64,000 nt of DNA from a virus. The translations under genes and the position numbers were made by a program. Of this stretch, positions 25,301-33,480 are shown piece after piece. The stretch covers positions 20,970 to 84,969 of the IMG/VR virus record IMGVR_UViG_3300031963_000065, one strand, 5' to 3'. The notes below the pieces were generated by a model that saw only the letters and a program-made list of their open reading frames with translations, searched no databases and had not been told where the DNA came from. Each line of letters opens with the position of its first letter. Position 1 is the stretch's first letter.

Positions 25301-26713
25301 TCCTTGAGCACCTTGAGCACCTTGATCCCCTACAGCACCTTGAGCACCTTCAGCACCTGTAGTTCCTTGAGCACCTTCAGCACCTTGTAAAGCCGCAGTT
25401 TCAATTGATTCCCATTTAATTCCAGACCCCGTTGAAATTAAAACAGAAGAAGCTGCACCAACATTACCAAAATAATCTTTTAAAGTTGAATTAAATTTAA
25501 CACTATCAACAAATGTAGAGACACCTGTTATATTAATCCCGCCATTAGATACACTAATCCCACTATCCGAAGTAATAATACCGGATGAATTAATATTTCT
25601 AACAGAAATTAAATCTCTTTCAGTAAATTGGACTGCTCCAGCAGCAAGTCTAACACCATTAGGAACTTGCGTAGAACCAATACCAACGGCATAGTTTGAT
25701 AACCAAGCATCAGTTCCAAGTCCAGAAAATTCACCCGCCTTGAACCACATAATCTTTTTATATGTGGTAGGCGTAGTTTCAATACCAGCAATAAAAAGAT
25801 TAACTAGTGGAGAACCTTCAGTTGATGCAACAGCAATACCACCATGATTTGCAGTATTATCATTAGAAGCATCATTACCAAATGCATCAGTTCTAAAACC
25901 AAGAACAATATCTGGATCATAAATTTTTAATTCACTTGTAAGTAATGTCGCTGTTGTTCCACCAATAGTAATGTTTCCGTTAACATTTAAATTACGATTG
26001 ACTTGAAGATCTCTTGTAACTTCTATATCCTGTGGTACTGTGAATTGATTTGGAATACTTAATGTTGGTGTCGAACCTTCACCAGTGCCACCAGTTATGG
26101 TAATTTGATTTGCAGTTCCTGTAATATCTCTTACATAATCTCCAGTCGTATCGGTTCCCAATCCAACTGAATTTGGTTGAATAGTTGCCGCTAATGAAAC
26201 ATTTCCAGTTCCATCAAAACTGATCGCTGATGCAACAACGTCTCCTGTAATTTCAAATGTTCTTGAGTTCTGAAGTGCTGTTGCAATACCCGCAGTAGTT
26301 GCATAAGTTGCTATACCTGCTGATGTGGAATATGTAGAAATACCCGATACATCAGCATAATCTGCAGTTGCAGCATTGCCACTTATATCAATATCATAAG
26401 ATCCAGATAATCTAGAGGCATTAATAGTTCCAGTAGTAATATTTGCAGCATCAGAAAGATTTGTTGCTGTTGTTGCAGTTCCAGTTAAATTACCTACAAA
26501 ACCACCTGCTGAAGTGGTTACTCCTGAAACATTAACTTGCTGAAATTCAGCATTTCTATTTGTTCCTATTCCTAGCGATACAACACTACTACTAGATGTC
26601 CATTCTACAGAAGATCCTGTAGAAACTAAAACGGATCCAGCTACTCCAACCTGATTATTATAATCGTAAACCTTACCACGAAGTCTTTCTGGTTTCTTAC
26701 CGAAATATGCCAT
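19304..26713 (-). CDS. Giant tail fibre with collagen-like shafts and S74 self-cleaving C-terminus
   Basis: The 2469-residue protein is modular. Residues 1-440 hold an attachment region ([20 protein letters not shown]). Four collagen-like G-A-Q-G segments (about 441-641, 774-1044, 1177-1427, 1554-1897) alternate with three copies of a roughly 125-residue beta module (starts GNFGG-A, contains [16 protein letters not shown], ends [14 protein letters not shown]). About 1917-2340 are turns of an [11 protein letters not shown] repeat, many with cysteines. The end from 2358 is an S74 intramolecular chaperone ([33 protein letters not shown]) that cleaves itself before the S-D and trimerises the fibre. 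It recognises the host. Confidence 0.9.
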   Translation of the reverse strand: MAYFGKKPERLRGKVYDYNNQVGVAGSVLVSTGSSVEWTSSSSVVSLGIGTNRNAEFQQVNVSGVTTSAGGFVGNLTGTATTATNLSDAANITTGTINASRLSGSYDIDISGNAATADYADVSGISTYSTSAGIATYATTAGIATALQNSRTFEITGDVVASAISFDGTGNVSLAATIQPNSVGLGTDTTGDYVRDITGTANQITITGGTGEGSTPTLSIPNQFTVPQDIEVTRDLQVNRNLNVNGNITIGGTTATLLTSELKIYDPDIVLGFRTDAFGNDASNDNTANHGGIAVASTEGSPLVNLFIAGIETTPTTYKKIMWFKAGEFSGLGTDAWLSNYAVGIGSTQVPNGVRLAAGAVQFTERDLISVRNINSSGIITSDSGISVSNGGINITGVSTFVDSVKFNSTLKDYFGNVGAASSVLISTGSGIKWESIETAALQGAEGAQGTTGAEGAQGAVGDQGAQGAQGSTGAQGAQGSTGAEGAQGTAGAQGTAGAQGTAGAQGTAGAQGSTGAEGAQGAVGDQGAQGAQGTAGAQGTTGAEGAQGAQGSTGAQGAQGSTGAQGAQGSTGAQGAQGSTGAEGAQGAVGDQGAQGSTGAQGAQGTAGAQGAEGAQGAQGTAGAQGAEGAQGSTGATGAQGVQGADGNFGGATFDYTFSTNTTDSDPGTGTLKFSESPFSGALNLYIDYTDDNGTDIQSFLRTIDDSTSTIKGHFRISNRLDASDFALFTISSVTENTGYFDVSSSYVSGSATSFSNGEDVIITFARTGDKGDTGAQGTAGAQGSTGATGAQGPQGTAGAEGAQGAQGTAGAEGAQGAQGTAGAEGAQGTAGAQGAVGDQGAQGTAGAQGTAGAQGTAGAQGPQGTAGAEGAQGAQGATGSGAQGADGAQGSIGATGAQGSTGVTGAQGSTGAQGSTGVTGAQGNAGAQGSTGATGAQGSIGAQGSTGSTGAQGADGAQGSTGATGAQGSTGVTGAQGNAGAQGSTGSIGAQGSTGSTGAQGADGAQGSTGSTGAQGTAGAQGSQGTAGAQGTAGAQGSTGSTGAQGADGNFGGAAFDYTFDSSTVDSDPTQGKLRLNQVGITTASYLYIHNDDDNNVDITSYLQTIDDSTSNIKGHFTIAQKGNTAYFGLFSIVGLHTEYTNYFAVPISYVSGITTSFTNNLDVIITFARTGDKGDTGAQGSTGSTGAQGSTGSTGAQGSTGSTGAQGTAGAQGADGSQGSTGVTGAQGSTGATGAQGSTGATGAQGADGAQGSIGATGAQGSTGVTGAQGSTGAQGAEGAEGAQGAEGAQGTAGAQGSTGAQGAEGAQGAEGAQGTAGAQGTAGAQGSTGAEGAQGSTGAEGAQGTAGAQGTAGAQGSTGATGAEGAQGTAGAQGTAGAQGSTGATGAEGAQGSTGATGAEGAQGTAGAQGTAGAQGAQGAVGAQGADGNFGGATFDYTFSTNITASDPGTGILKLNNATVSSATVLYIDDVDDNSTDIQSFLRTIDDSTSTIKGHFRISNRLNADDFALFTISSVTENTGYFTVSCGYVSGSASSFSDSEDVIITFARTGDKGDVGAQGSTGAQGAQGTAGAEGAQGAQGATGSGAQGAQGSTGAQGSIGAQGATGSGAQGAQGTAGAEGAQGAQGSTGAQGATGSGAQGAQGSTGAQGSIGAQGSTGTQGAQGSTGAQGATGSGAQGAQGTAGAEGAQGAQGPAGEGGSGSGAQGAQGATGAQGLVGAQGSTGAQGAQGSTGAQGSTGAQGATGSGAQGSTGATGAQGSTGAQGATGSGAQGSTGATGAQGSTGAQGATGSGAQGSTGATGAQGSTGATGAQGAQGPAGEGGSGSGAQGAQGAQGAQGSTGAQGSTGTQGAQGSTGAQGSTGAQGATGSGAQGAQGTAGATGAQGAQGPAGGGVGGGGEFILSGSCGTIYSSEAGTGGTGLNNFFAGYCAGQSNTSGSFNFFAGQCAGACNTTGSNNNFIGQGAGACNTTGSFNFFAGQCAGACNTTGSNNNFIGQGAGACNTTGSFNNFIGQCAGRCNSTGTNNNFFGRFAGFRNTIGNYNNFIGNYAGRYNSTGTNNNFIGFSAGYSNTTGTCNNFIGRCAGFSNTTGSNNNFIGAYTGQSNIGGANNNFFGSNAGRCNTSGTHNFFAGQCAGFSNTSGSYNNFFGRFAGRCNTSGANNNFFGSNAGQSNTIGTCNNFIGRLAGSNNTTGSNNTFIGAYAGFGNTTGSNNNFIGFSAGYCNTGGSFNFFAGRCAGFSNTTGSNNNFIGFSAGQCNTTGAFNNFIGQCAGFRNTSGTFNIFIGAYTGICNTSGCNNTFIGRNAGYCNTTGTNNLFFGQNAGTGSTGLCNVTTESNYIIMGNNSHACALIQVAWTAVSDCRDKCIFGPVPHGRGFLHNITPIEYAFKDRDTDELKDIEGKRRYGFSAQNVLEAEGENPVIVDSNDPEHLKLTSDHMIPVLVNAVKELSEEVDVLKSRLDILENS
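19690..20960 (-). repeat. About 54-base tandem repeats coding N-N-F-I-G turns
   Basis: Units of 18 codons (N-x-F-I-G-x-x-A-G-x-x-N-T-T-G-S-N-N) repeat more than 20 times, with near-identical DNA. Many units carry one or two cysteines in A-G-x-C-N or Q-C-A-G, which is unusual for a fibre. Confidence 0.8.
20996..25390 (-). repeat. Collagen-triplet repeats interrupted by three beta modules
   Basis: Repeats such as GGTGCTCAAGGATCTACA fill four blocks. They share units with the fibre gene at 13594, so recombination between the two genes is possible. Confidence 0.85.
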
Positions 26714-26724
26714 CTATCTTACCC

Positions 26725-27054
26725 CTAAGTTTGTTCTAGAATACTCAACATTACATCAATACTGGAAGATATATTGGAAAATACCTGCAATTTATCACCG
26801 GTCTCTAAAATGATTTTATTGCCACCATTAAACTCATAAAGAGATCCATCTGAAAGTTCTAAACTTTTAGCAAGATAAACTGTATCAGAAGCACCTGCCT
26901 TGTCTACAAGAACATTAGCATTTATAGGATATTCTACTGTGTTTACCAAACACAGTCCCACAATTACGGATGTAGTCGCGCCGGGAACAGTGTAAATATC
27001 ACTTGCAGCAGTTCCTACATTTGCTTTAGTATAACTTTTAAATAAATTTGCCAT
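26725..27054 (-). CDS. Small virion structural protein, probable fibre or baseplate partner
   Basis: The 109-residue protein MANLFKSYTKANVGTAASDI... is a beta-rich domain with YTVPGATTSVIVGLCLVNTV and a C-terminal VFSNISSSIDVMLSILEQT. It resembles small phage structural proteins placed beside tail fibres. It lies eleven bases upstream of the giant fibre gene in the same transcript. The role is inferred from location. Confidence 0.6.
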   Translation of the reverse strand: MANLFKSYTKANVGTAASDIYTVPGATTSVIVGLCLVNTVEYPINANVLVDKAGASDTVYLAKSLELSDGSLYEFNGGNKIILETGDKLQVFSNISSSIDVMLSILEQT

Positions 27055-27059
27055 TTTTA

Positions 27060-27761
27060 TTATCCTAGTGCGATTGCAAGTGCAAGTGCATCATTACTTG
27101 CTGTGGTAAGAACACTAATTCCATCAATTTTAAGATCTGTCGAACTATTTATATCTCCACCAACATCTAATTTATATGTAGGTACAGTGGAATTTATTCC
27201 AACTTCACCACCAATAGATGTGGTAATAACTGTCCCAGCTGCTCCAACATTTAAAGTCCCTTCAATAGTACCAATACCACTATAGGAAACATTAGTACCA
27301 GATAAGTAATCAATAGTACCAGTTGTTACATCTAAAGTGCTTATGGTTACAATACCAGAAACACTTAACTGGTTGAGAGTACCAACAGATGTAAGTGAAG
27401 AATTAACTATACCAGAACCAAGTGTATTTGATGAAAGAACATCTGTTCCATTGATTTTAATAGTGCTAGTATTAATTCCTATTCCACTGACTCCACCAAT
27501 TTTAAGATCCGAAGTGTTTTTATCGAATGTGAAGTTAGAAGATGCTCCAAGAGTTAAATTATCATTGAAAATAACTTCAGTATTAGATCCAGCAGATGCA
27601 GTACCGTACCGATAATCAAGATAATTCCATGATGTGGTTCCTAAACCAACTTTAATTCTTCCAGTATCTAATTCTAAACCCAACTCACCTTCAGCAAGCA
27701 CTGGATTGGCATTTGTCCAGTCTGCAGAACTTCCTCTTCTAATTTGAATTCTAGTTGCCAT
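27060..27761 (-). CDS. Tail-fibre protein with Mtd-type N-terminal domain
   Basis: The 233-residue protein starts with IQIRRGSSADWTNANPVLAE, then GELGLELDTGRIKVGLG and WNYLDY. This is the N-terminal repeat found in phage fibres and the Bordetella phage tropism protein. The rest is repetitive beta structure (SGIGTIEGTLNVGAAGTVIT). It should be part of the fibre or baseplate edge. Confidence 0.72.
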   Translation of the reverse strand: MATRIQIRRGSSADWTNANPVLAEGELGLELDTGRIKVGLGTTSWNYLDYRYGTASAGSNTEVIFNDNLTLGASSNFTFDKNTSDLKIGGVSGIGINTSTIKINGTDVLSSNTLGSGIVNSSLTSVGTLNQLSVSGIVTISTLDVTTGTIDYLSGTNVSYSGIGTIEGTLNVGAAGTVITTSIGGEVGINSTVPTYKLDVGGDINSSTDLKIDGISVLTTASNDALALAIALG

Positions 27762-27766
27762 TTTTT

Positions 27767-28540
27767 TTAAATGCCTCCTCCATTAACATTTTCTATTCCA
27801 CCATAATTTGATGATGGCGATCCACCATCAAGATTTCCTTGCAAATCTATAACAACTTCTGTTATATTACCTACAATAAACGCAGAAACACCAGTTCCAA
27901 CAAAATTAAGAGTCGTACTTGCAGATCCAACTTGTATTCCTTCATCTTGAATTGCAATACCAGACCCAACAGCAACAATCCCAGTTAGTCCAGATCCATC
28001 ACCGACAAATGCACTAGCTGTTACTACTCCACTTACATTTACATCACCAGAAACAGTCAGTTTTGATGTTGGAATTTCAGTTCCTATACCAACATTAGAA
28101 AGAGTATGTATTCCTAATACGGTAGATGACCAATAGGATTCACTACTTCCACCAGAACCAGCAGAAGGTGTAGTCCAACTAACTCCAATTCCAGTTGAAG
28201 TAAGGATTGATCCGGCAGCACCTACAACATTATTACTATCATATAATGCACCACGAATTCTTATTCCCCCATCAATGTCCAATCTTTGTGTTGGATTTGT
28301 TAATCCAAGACCGACATTACCTGAGGTAAAATAAGTATTATATGCAGTGCTGCCAATCCCAACACTCCAAGGATTAACTGCTATTACGGTGACACCTAAT
28401 CCTGTTGATGTCTGATCCTGCTCAAGATAAAGTTTACCGTCATATGTGTTAATAGCTAACTCACCAAGAGATAGCTGACTTTCAGTAGGAACTTTACCAG
28501 GCGTAGCACTACGCCTAATTATAATCTTAGGATCTGCCAT
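27767..28540 (-). CDS. Fibre/baseplate protein, related in layout to its neighbour
   Basis: The 257-residue protein starts ADPKIIIRRSATPGKVPTES with LGELAINTYDGKLYLEQD, the same type of N-terminal unit as the gene at 27060. The middle has fibre signatures VGLGLTNPTQRLDIDGGIRI and VGIGTEIPTSKLTVSGDVNV. It has a G/N-rich end. It is the first gene of the fibre operon, below a late promoter and palindrome. Confidence 0.7.
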   Translation of the reverse strand: MADPKIIIRRSATPGKVPTESQLSLGELAINTYDGKLYLEQDQTSTGLGVTVIAVNPWSVGIGSTAYNTYFTSGNVGLGLTNPTQRLDIDGGIRIRGALYDSNNVVGAAGSILTSTGIGVSWTTPSAGSGGSSESYWSSTVLGIHTLSNVGIGTEIPTSKLTVSGDVNVSGVVTASAFVGDGSGLTGIVAVGSGIAIQDEGIQVGSASTTLNFVGTGVSAFIVGNITEVVIDLQGNLDGGSPSSNYGGIENVNGGGI

Positions 28541-28565
28541 TACTAGATTCGGTATTTACCTTAAT

Positions 28566-28594
28566 AGCAGTATATACTGCTCCTTATATTTATT
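28566..28594 (-). promoter_or_regulatory. Late promoter (AATAAATA) followed by a perfect 16-bp palindrome
   Basis: AATAAATA at 28587-28594 is followed on the minus strand by AGCAGTATATACTGCT (28566-28581), a perfect palindrome placed near the expected transcription start of the fibre operon. Confidence 0.6.
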
Positions 28595-28964
28595 AAGAAA
28601 AATTATTTCTTCTCGGACGATATTTAAATAGGTTTACTGGTGGATCTGGTTTCATCCACTCTTCTATTTTATTGATCCTTTCTTCACTATAAAATTCTTG
28701 CTGAACATACCACAGTTTCCAATGCTCGTACCCCTTATCTTGATTACAGGAGTGACAGCAGCAAACTACATTCTTTGTGAAGTCCATTCCACCTTTGGAC
28801 TGTGGAACAATGTGGTCTATTGTGAGATTTTCTCCTGATCCACAATAAGCACATTGATGATTCCATTGCTCTTTTATATGTTTCTTCCACATTCGTTTTG
28901 CCTCTCCAGAACTTGTTGTGTATAGATTAAACAAGTATTCTTTTGGAGAGTGTAGAGGTCCCAT
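28593..28964 (-). CDS. HNH endonuclease, free-standing
   Basis: This 123-residue protein has cysteine pairs CAYCG and CCHSCN around ENLTIDHIVPQSKGG, the classic HNH/McrA core with D-H and the later N. It has its own late promoter, lies between a fibre operon and small genes, and is probably a homing endonuclease that entered here. Confidence 0.85.
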   Translation of the reverse strand: MGPLHSPKEYLFNLYTTSSGEAKRMWKKHIKEQWNHQCAYCGSGENLTIDHIVPQSKGGMDFTKNVVCCCHSCNQDKGYEHWKLWYVQQEFYSEERINKIEEWMKPDPPVNLFKYRPRRNNFS

Positions 28965-28967
28965 AAA

Positions 28968-29117
28968 TTACTGCGACTTATCTATATTTATTCTCTTACA
29001 TGCTCCTCGTGCCCATGCCCGTGCCATACTATCTACATGAGAGCAAAGTTTACCAGACTCACCACAATAAGGACACTTGGAATCCTTTGGGTCATTAGGG
29101 TACGAAAACTTTGGCAT
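28968..29117 (-). CDS. 49-residue zinc-finger-like protein
   Basis: The protein MPKFSYPNDPKDSKCPYCGE... has CPYC plus two further cysteines and a histidine (KLCSHV, GACKR), a likely zinc site. It overlaps the upstream gene by 23 bases and ends three bases before the HNH start codon. Confidence 0.6.
   Translation of the reverse strand: MPKFSYPNDPKDSKCPYCGESGKLCSHVDSMARAWARGACKRINIDKSQ
28985..28992 (-). promoter_or_regulatory. Late promoter (AATAAATA) of the HNH gene
   Basis: AATAAATA lies 20 bases before the HNH ATG, inside the last codons of the 49-residue gene. Confidence 0.55.
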
Positions 29118-29418
29118 CGCTCTGGTTTAATTGTTTTTGATTTTCAACACCAAACGCATCATCAAATTCTTCATATATTTCCTTCCAAGAACCACCAACA
29201 CCACCATCCATATTGACGACAATCTCATTGGTTGGAAGTGCCTTTGGAGTTTCAATATCTATTACCTGGTCCATCAGCACCTTGTTTTTTACAATCTCAC
29301 GATTTGGTCCGTCCAGACTCATCATCATTCTTGCATCTTCAAAACTACCACAGTCACAAATTTTTTTATGAGTTCTTCTTTCTCTTACTGTAAAGTGCTC
29401 GTCATTATACTTTTTCAT
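29095..29418 (-). CDS. Conserved hypothetical protein
   Basis: The 107-residue protein MKKYNDEHFTVRERRTHKKI... has a C-D-C-G motif near residue 21 and an acidic, N-rich end. It overlaps both neighbours, as expected in this compact genome. No family is recognised. Confidence 0.62.
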   Translation of the reverse strand: MKKYNDEHFTVRERRTHKKICDCGSFEDARMMMSLDGPNREIVKNKVLMDQVIDIETPKALPTNEIVVNMDGGVGGSWKEIYEEFDDAFGVENQKQLNQSDAKVFVP

Positions 29419-29653
29419 TATTAGGTTGCGAAGGAACTACTGGACTTCTACTTTTATTTTTAATTACAATGAAGGCATCATTCTGATAGGAAATTGTTCC
29501 GTATGGTTTTGACCACTTTGGATTTGCACTTTCGGTTTGCTTAATACCACTGAAAGCAACTCCACCGATTTCAACAGCAATATCATCATCAGCAGTCCAT
29601 TTCAATTTTTGAAGAGCACTATTAAGATGTTCTACCCAATCAGCACTTCTCAT
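29405..29653 (-). CDS. Conserved hypothetical protein
   Basis: The 82-residue protein MRSADWVEHLNSALQKLKWT... is an alpha/beta protein with an SPVVPSQPNN tail. The ATG at 29653 follows GAGG at a fair distance; an upstream in-frame start would add eleven residues. The function is unknown. Confidence 0.58.
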   Translation of the reverse strand: MRSADWVEHLNSALQKLKWTADDDIAVEIGGVAFSGIKQTESANPKWSKPYGTISYQNDAFIVIKNKSRSPVVPSQPNNEKV

Positions 29654-29709
29654 TACATTTTCCTCAGGTTCAAGGTTTCCGATCATCTGGTTTTTCTAGT
29701 CTCTCTTCA

Positions 29710-29964
29710 TTATACTTCTTTTTTGGCGGTCTGTAAAGATTTGGCCAAGTATCCCGTATTATCTCTGCGAGTTTGTATGGTGTTTCCGTTGTTATCATTC
29801 CAGTGTCTTATTGCGTTTGCTACGATTGCGATATTTGTAATCAGGTATGTGATAAAAATAAGGGTGCGTATAATAGCAATAGTATCAGACTCTCTATCGT
29901 TTTTACCTGACTTCTCGCCAAGTGCTTTTGCCCACAAACGCCAGAGTGTTTTTTGTTTCTTCAT
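29710..29964 (-). CDS. Small membrane protein next to psbD
   Basis: The 84-residue protein starts MKKQKTLWRLWAKALGEKSG and has one transmembrane helix (TLIFITYLITNIAIVANAI) followed by RHWNDNNG. A protein of this kind near photosynthesis genes is common in cyanophages as I recall. The function is unknown. Confidence 0.66.
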   Translation of the reverse strand: MKKQKTLWRLWAKALGEKSGKNDRESDTIAIIRTLIFITYLITNIAIVANAIRHWNDNNGNTIQTRRDNTGYLAKSLQTAKKEV

Positions 29965-29970
29965 AGAGTT

Positions 29971-29999
29971 AAAAAAAGACCCCTTTGAGGGGGGGTCTT
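29971..29999 (-). terminator. Terminator of psbD
   Basis: GACCCC / GGGGTC with a T7 tail lies 17 bases after the psbD stop codon. Confidence 0.8.
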
Positions 30000-30015
30000 G
30001 TATTATACGACATAT

Positions 30016-31077
30016 TTAGAGAGCATTCCCTCTTGGGAGAACCTCATCTGGAAATACAAAATTTTCATGAATCTGATCCACAGGAGCCATCCAAGCACGC
30101 AAGCCCTCGTTTAATAATATATTCTTCGTGTAGAAAGTTTCAAACTCTGGATCTTCTGCCGCTCTAACTTCCTGAGATACAAAATCATAAGCTCTTAGGT
30201 TAAGAGCAAGACCAATGATGCCGATAGAAGAAGTCCAAAGGCCCATAACGGGTACAAAAAGCATAAAGAAATGCAGCCAACGTTTATTAGAAAAAGCAAT
30301 ACCAAAGATCTGGGACCAAAATCTGTTGGCAGTAACCATTGAATAAGTTTCTTCTTCTTGGGTAGGCTCAAACGCTTTGAAAGTATTTGATTGATCACTG
30401 TCTTCATAAAGTGTGTTCTCAACTGTTGCACCGTGAATAGCACAGAGTAGTGCTCCTCCTAGTATACCAGCAACTCCCATCATATGGAAGGGGTTTAGCG
30501 TCCAATTGTGGAAACCCTGAAGGAACAGAAGGAACCTGAAGATAGCAGCAACACCAAAGGAAGGTGCGAAGAACCAACTGGATTGACCCAGAGGATACAT
30601 CAGGAATACGCTGACGAACACAGCAATAGGACCTGAGAATGCGATTGCGTTATAAGGTCTGATACCAACCAGGCGAGCAATCTCAAACTGGCGAAGCATG
30701 AAACCTATAAGGGCAAAGGCTCCGTGGAGCGCCACAAAAGTCCAGAGTCCCCCAAGTTGGAACCAACGGACGATATCTCCCTGAGACTCTGGACCCCAAA
30801 GTAAAAGAAGAGAATGACCCATAGAATCTGCAGGCGACGACACAGCAGCTGTAAGGAAATTAGCGCCCTCAAGGTAACTAGACGCCAACCCGTGGGTGTA
30901 CCAGCTTGTAACAAACGTCGTGCCAGTAAGCCAGCCACCAAGGGCAAGATAAGCAGTGGGAAAAAGTAGTAGTCCAGACCAACCCACAAATATGAAGCGA
31001 TCGCGTTTAAGCCAGTCATCAAGGACATCGAACCAACCTCTCTGTGAAATGGGCGGTGAAAGAGTTGAAGAAGTCAT
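30016..31077 (-). CDS. psbD: Photosystem II reaction centre protein D2
   Basis: D2 pairs with D1 to bind the P680 chlorophylls, pheophytin, plastoquinone QA and the non-haem iron. The 353 residues are full length. [20 protein letters not shown] opens the protein, [12 protein letters not shown] and [19 protein letters not shown] carry the chlorophyll and iron histidines, and the end [20 protein letters not shown] is intact. AGGAGG is three bases before the ATG. Phage D2 keeps host photosynthesis going during infection. Confidence 0.98.
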   Translation of the reverse strand: MTSSTLSPPISQRGWFDVLDDWLKRDRFIFVGWSGLLLFPTAYLALGGWLTGTTFVTSWYTHGLASSYLEGANFLTAAVSSPADSMGHSLLLLWGPESQGDIVRWFQLGGLWTFVALHGAFALIGFMLRQFEIARLVGIRPYNAIAFSGPIAVFVSVFLMYPLGQSSWFFAPSFGVAAIFRFLLFLQGFHNWTLNPFHMMGVAGILGGALLCAIHGATVENTLYEDSDQSNTFKAFEPTQEEETYSMVTANRFWSQIFGIAFSNKRWLHFFMLFVPVMGLWTSSIGIIGLALNLRAYDFVSQEVRAAEDPEFETFYTKNILLNEGLRAWMAPVDQIHENFVFPDEVLPRGNAL

Positions 31078-31098
31078 AACCTCCTGTATCGTTTCTCA

Positions 31099-31132
31099 TA
31101 TTTATCTTAACATTCCTTAACAAAGAAGTCAA
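31099..31132 (-). promoter_or_regulatory. Overlapping sigma-70 and late promoters of psbD
   Basis: TTGACT (31127-31132) is 17 bp before TAAGAT (31104-31109). The last three bases of that -10 box also begin GATAAATA (31099-31106), a late promoter. The psbD start is 22 bases downstream. Confidence 0.65.
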
Positions 31133-31145
31133 TGGGTGTTTGTGC

Positions 31146-31268
31146 TCATCCCCAATAAATGACGCTAAGAGTGAACGCAACGAAAATAATAACTGTGAAT
31201 ATCATCATACCTACACCTGCCCAGATGACCCAGTTAGGCATAGGTTCGTTTTCGGTATTATGAGACAT
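31146..31268 (-). CDS. 40-residue single-span membrane protein
   Basis: The protein MSHNTENEPMPNWVIWAGVG... continues with a hydrophobic stretch (MMIFTVIIFVAFTLSVIYWG) to its end. It lies between the endonuclease gene and psbD. It has the size of a small photosystem or cytochrome subunit, but I cannot match it to a named one. Confidence 0.6.
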   Translation of the reverse strand: MSHNTENEPMPNWVIWAGVGMMIFTVIIFVAFTLSVIYWG

Positions 31269-31276
31269 TAGTTTTA

Positions 31277-31855
31277 TTACAAACAACTATTAGCATATTC
31301 TATGATTTCTTGTATTGGAAGTTCTTTTACAAAATGCTCTGACCCTCCTATTATACCATCAATCTTTTTTTGATACTGCTTATAAGTATCCAAGATATAT
31401 CTTTCACACTCAAATACTTTTTTGTGGGACGCTTTCCATTCGCCAAGTTCTTTTACAGTTTCAGTAAAGCGATATTTTATTCCGTGAAAAGACCTACCTA
31501 TTTTATAAGTTCCGTATATGGTTTCAATAAAATATAAGTAATCTTCTCTATCAGACCATTCCTCCTTAAAACCGAAAAATCCATAACTTTTTGATATACC
31601 AACCGTTCCAGCATTCCAAGTTGGTTTCCCAAATGCTGGATTATTTTTACCAAGTTTTGATTTTCTTTTGCAACAAAATGCTTCTCCACCTTTTTCATAG
31701 GTGAAAATAAAGTTTCTTATACTCATATTTCTCTGTCCTGTGCAAGGGCATTTAACCACTACATCGGTTGAGCGACGCACAAGTCTTTCAGGAAGGTAGA
31801 TAAGTTCTAAACCCCGTCTTTCACATTCAGATATTACTAATTCGTGGAGGTCCAT
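31277..31855 (-). CDS. Free-standing homing endonuclease between psbA and psbD (GIY-YIG-like)
   Basis: In this 192-residue protein DYLYFIETIYGTYKIGRS followed by R fits the GIY-YIG pattern. SKLGKNNPAFGKPTWNAGT is a NUMOD3-type DNA-binding motif and ECERYILDTY could supply the catalytic glutamate. In cyanophage S-PM2 a free-standing endonuclease (F-CphI) near psbA targets the intron insertion site. Position here suggests the same function, but I have not compared the sequences. Confidence 0.75.
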   Translation of the reverse strand: MDLHELVISECERRGLELIYLPERLVRRSTDVVVKCPCTGQRNMSIRNFIFTYEKGGEAFCCKRKSKLGKNNPAFGKPTWNAGTVGISKSYGFFGFKEEWSDREDYLYFIETIYGTYKIGRSFHGIKYRFTETVKELGEWKASHKKVFECERYILDTYKQYQKKIDGIIGGSEHFVKELPIQEIIEYANSCL

Positions 31856-31881
31856 AAAGGTTGCTCATAACTTTCCAAAAC

Positions 31882-31913
31882 TATTTATAAAAAAAGGACC
31901 CTTTTGGGGTCCC
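31882..31913 (-). promoter_or_regulatory. psbA terminator fused to a late promoter
   Basis: GGACCC / GGGTCC with a T7 tail ends psbA. The tail runs straight into ATAAATA, giving TATAAATA (31882-31889), the late promoter of the endonuclease gene 27 bases upstream of its ATG. Confidence 0.75.
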
Positions 31914-31941
31914 TTAATTATATCATATATTTGGTTTTATA

Positions 31942-33279
31942 TCAACCAATTGCAGGTGCGGTGAGTGCAACAGGAGTTGACTCGGCAGCAGCAAGATCAA
32001 GTGGGAAATTGTGCAAATGTGTTATCGTAAAGACTCTTTATTCTTTACTTCTTACTGTCGCCAGTAAGTTCAGACTATCTCTTCATCCTTATGTTTATTA
32101 AGGAGTCGGGCATTCGTGGGTAGATTATTGTTGGGACTCACTACCTAGTCGTTAGACCTTTCAGAAAACTTAAACCCTTTCTGACTTGGTACGGGATTGT
32201 CTCATAGAGAGTTTCCCCGTTTAACCCGATTTTACTAATGCCTATTACTAGGCAAGAACACCAACAAGTCTAGCGTTCCTTTCGTGCATTACCTCCATGC
32301 CCAGTCCAGCACGGTTGAGAACATCAGCCCAAGTGTTAATAACTTTTCCTTGACTATCAACAATAGACTGGTTGAAATTAAAGCCGTTGAGGTTGAAAGC
32401 CATCGTGGAAACACCAAGAGCGGTGAACCAGATGCCTACAACAGGCCAGGCAGCAAGGAAGAAGTGCAGCGAACGGGAGTTATTAAAGGAAGCATATTGA
32501 AAAATAAGGCGACCGAAATAACCGTGAGCGGCTACAATGTTGTAGGTCTCTTCTTCTTGTCCGAACTTGTATCCATAGTTCTGTGACTCATTCTCTGTCG
32601 TCTCGCGGACAAGAGAAGAGGTGACAAGAGATCCATGCATAGCAGAGAAAAGAGAACCACCGAAGACCCCAGCAACTCCCAGCATGTGGAAAGGATGCAT
32701 AAGAATGTTGTGTTCTGCCTGGAAAACAAGCATGTAGTTGAAAGTGCCTGAAATCCCCAGAGGCATCGCATCAGAGAAGGATCCTTGACCGAAGGGATAG
32801 ACCAGGAACACTGCGCTAGCAGCAGCAACGGGTGCAGAGTAGGCAACACAAATCCAAGGACGCATACCGAGTCGGTAAGAAAGTTCCCATTCGCGTCCCA
32901 TGTAAGCATAGATGCCGATCAGAAAGTGGAAGACGACCAGTTGGAAAGGTCCTCCATTATATAGCCACTCATCTAGGGAAGAAGCTTCCCAGATGGGGTA
33001 AAAGTGCAGTCCAATAGCATTGGACGAAGGAATAACAGCACCAGAGATGATGTTGTTTCCGTACATGAGTGAACCAGCAACGGGTTCACGGATTCCATCA
33101 ATGTCCACAGGGGGAGCACCGATGAAGGCGATGATGAAACAAGTCGTAGCAGCAAGCAGGCAAGGAATCATCAGGACTCCGAACCAACCGACATAAAGAC
33201 GATTATCGGTTGAGGTGACCCAGTTGCAGAATTGTTCCCAAGTATTCGATTGTCGTTGTTGTGCAATAGAAGCAGCCAT
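31942..33279 (-). CDS. psbA: Photosystem II D1 protein, interrupted by a group I intron
   Basis: Exon 1 is 33279 to 32272 (336 codons, ending HERNA) and exon 2 is 32013 to 31942 ([20 protein letters not shown] plus AIG). Spliced D1 has 359 residues, normal length. Reading through without splicing gives [12 protein letters not shown] and a stop. The Mn-cluster ligands H332 and E333 are in exon 1, while H337, D342 and the new C-terminus at A344 are in exon 2. Splicing is therefore needed for oxygen evolution. [20 protein letters not shown] is intact. Confidence 0.96.
32014..32271 (-). ncRNA. Group I intron in psbA
   Basis: The intron is 258 bases. Exon 1 ends in T and the intron ends in G, as group I rules require. 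The exon end GAACGCT pairs with intron GGTGTTC as P1, with a T-G wobble at the splice site. ACGACTA and ATAGTCT, spaced as in the T4 td intron, can form P7. Stop codons fill all three frames, so it encodes no protein. Joining the exons restores N-A-H-N-F exactly. Confidence 0.9.
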
Positions 33280-33446
33280 TTTTTTAAAAAGATAGTAAGA
33301 CCATCAGGGAAATGGTGGAGATACTATGCTCCCCGCACCCTTAGCGGGGATATGAGAGACGGATTGGTAACCCTGCCTAGTCTCGGTCAAGCGGCAGGAG
33401 TGTTACAACTTGTTTCGGAAAGTTACATTCCGTAACGTTGTTGATG
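33280..33446 (-). promoter_or_regulatory. Structured 5' leader of psbA (PhotoRC-like candidate)
   Basis: The 165-base leader has three stems: CCTGCC / GGCAGG (33372-33398), CCCCGC / GCGGGG (33331-33349) and ACCAT / ATGGT (33300-33316). There is no clear SD before the ATG. Structured psbA leaders named PhotoRC are known in marine cyanobacteria and phages; I cannot confirm that this is one of them. Confidence 0.6.
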
Positions 33447-33480
33447 TATTTATCATACTACGGTTTTGGAGTGGCGTCAA
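33447..33480 (-). promoter_or_regulatory. Overlapping sigma-70 and late promoters of psbA
   Basis: TTGACG (33475-33480) is 17 bp before TATGAT (33452-33457). The last bases of TATGAT begin GATAAATA (33447-33454). The TGA inside TTGACG is also the stop codon of the 54-residue gene. Confidence 0.75.

Noticed and set aside
20992-25390. Many S/T/R or L/K/V repeat frames on both strands
   Set aside because: All come from out-of-frame reading of collagen-triplet DNA.
13990-25390. CRISPR-like repeated units
   Set aside because: Repeats are in frame, code for collagen triplets and have no spacers of constant length.
31904-32101. Plus-strand frame over psbA exon 2 and intron
   Set aside because: Crosses exon and intron borders on the opposite strand; no start signal.
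32532-32909. Second frame inside psbA
   Set aside because: Shadow of the highly constrained D1 coding sequence.
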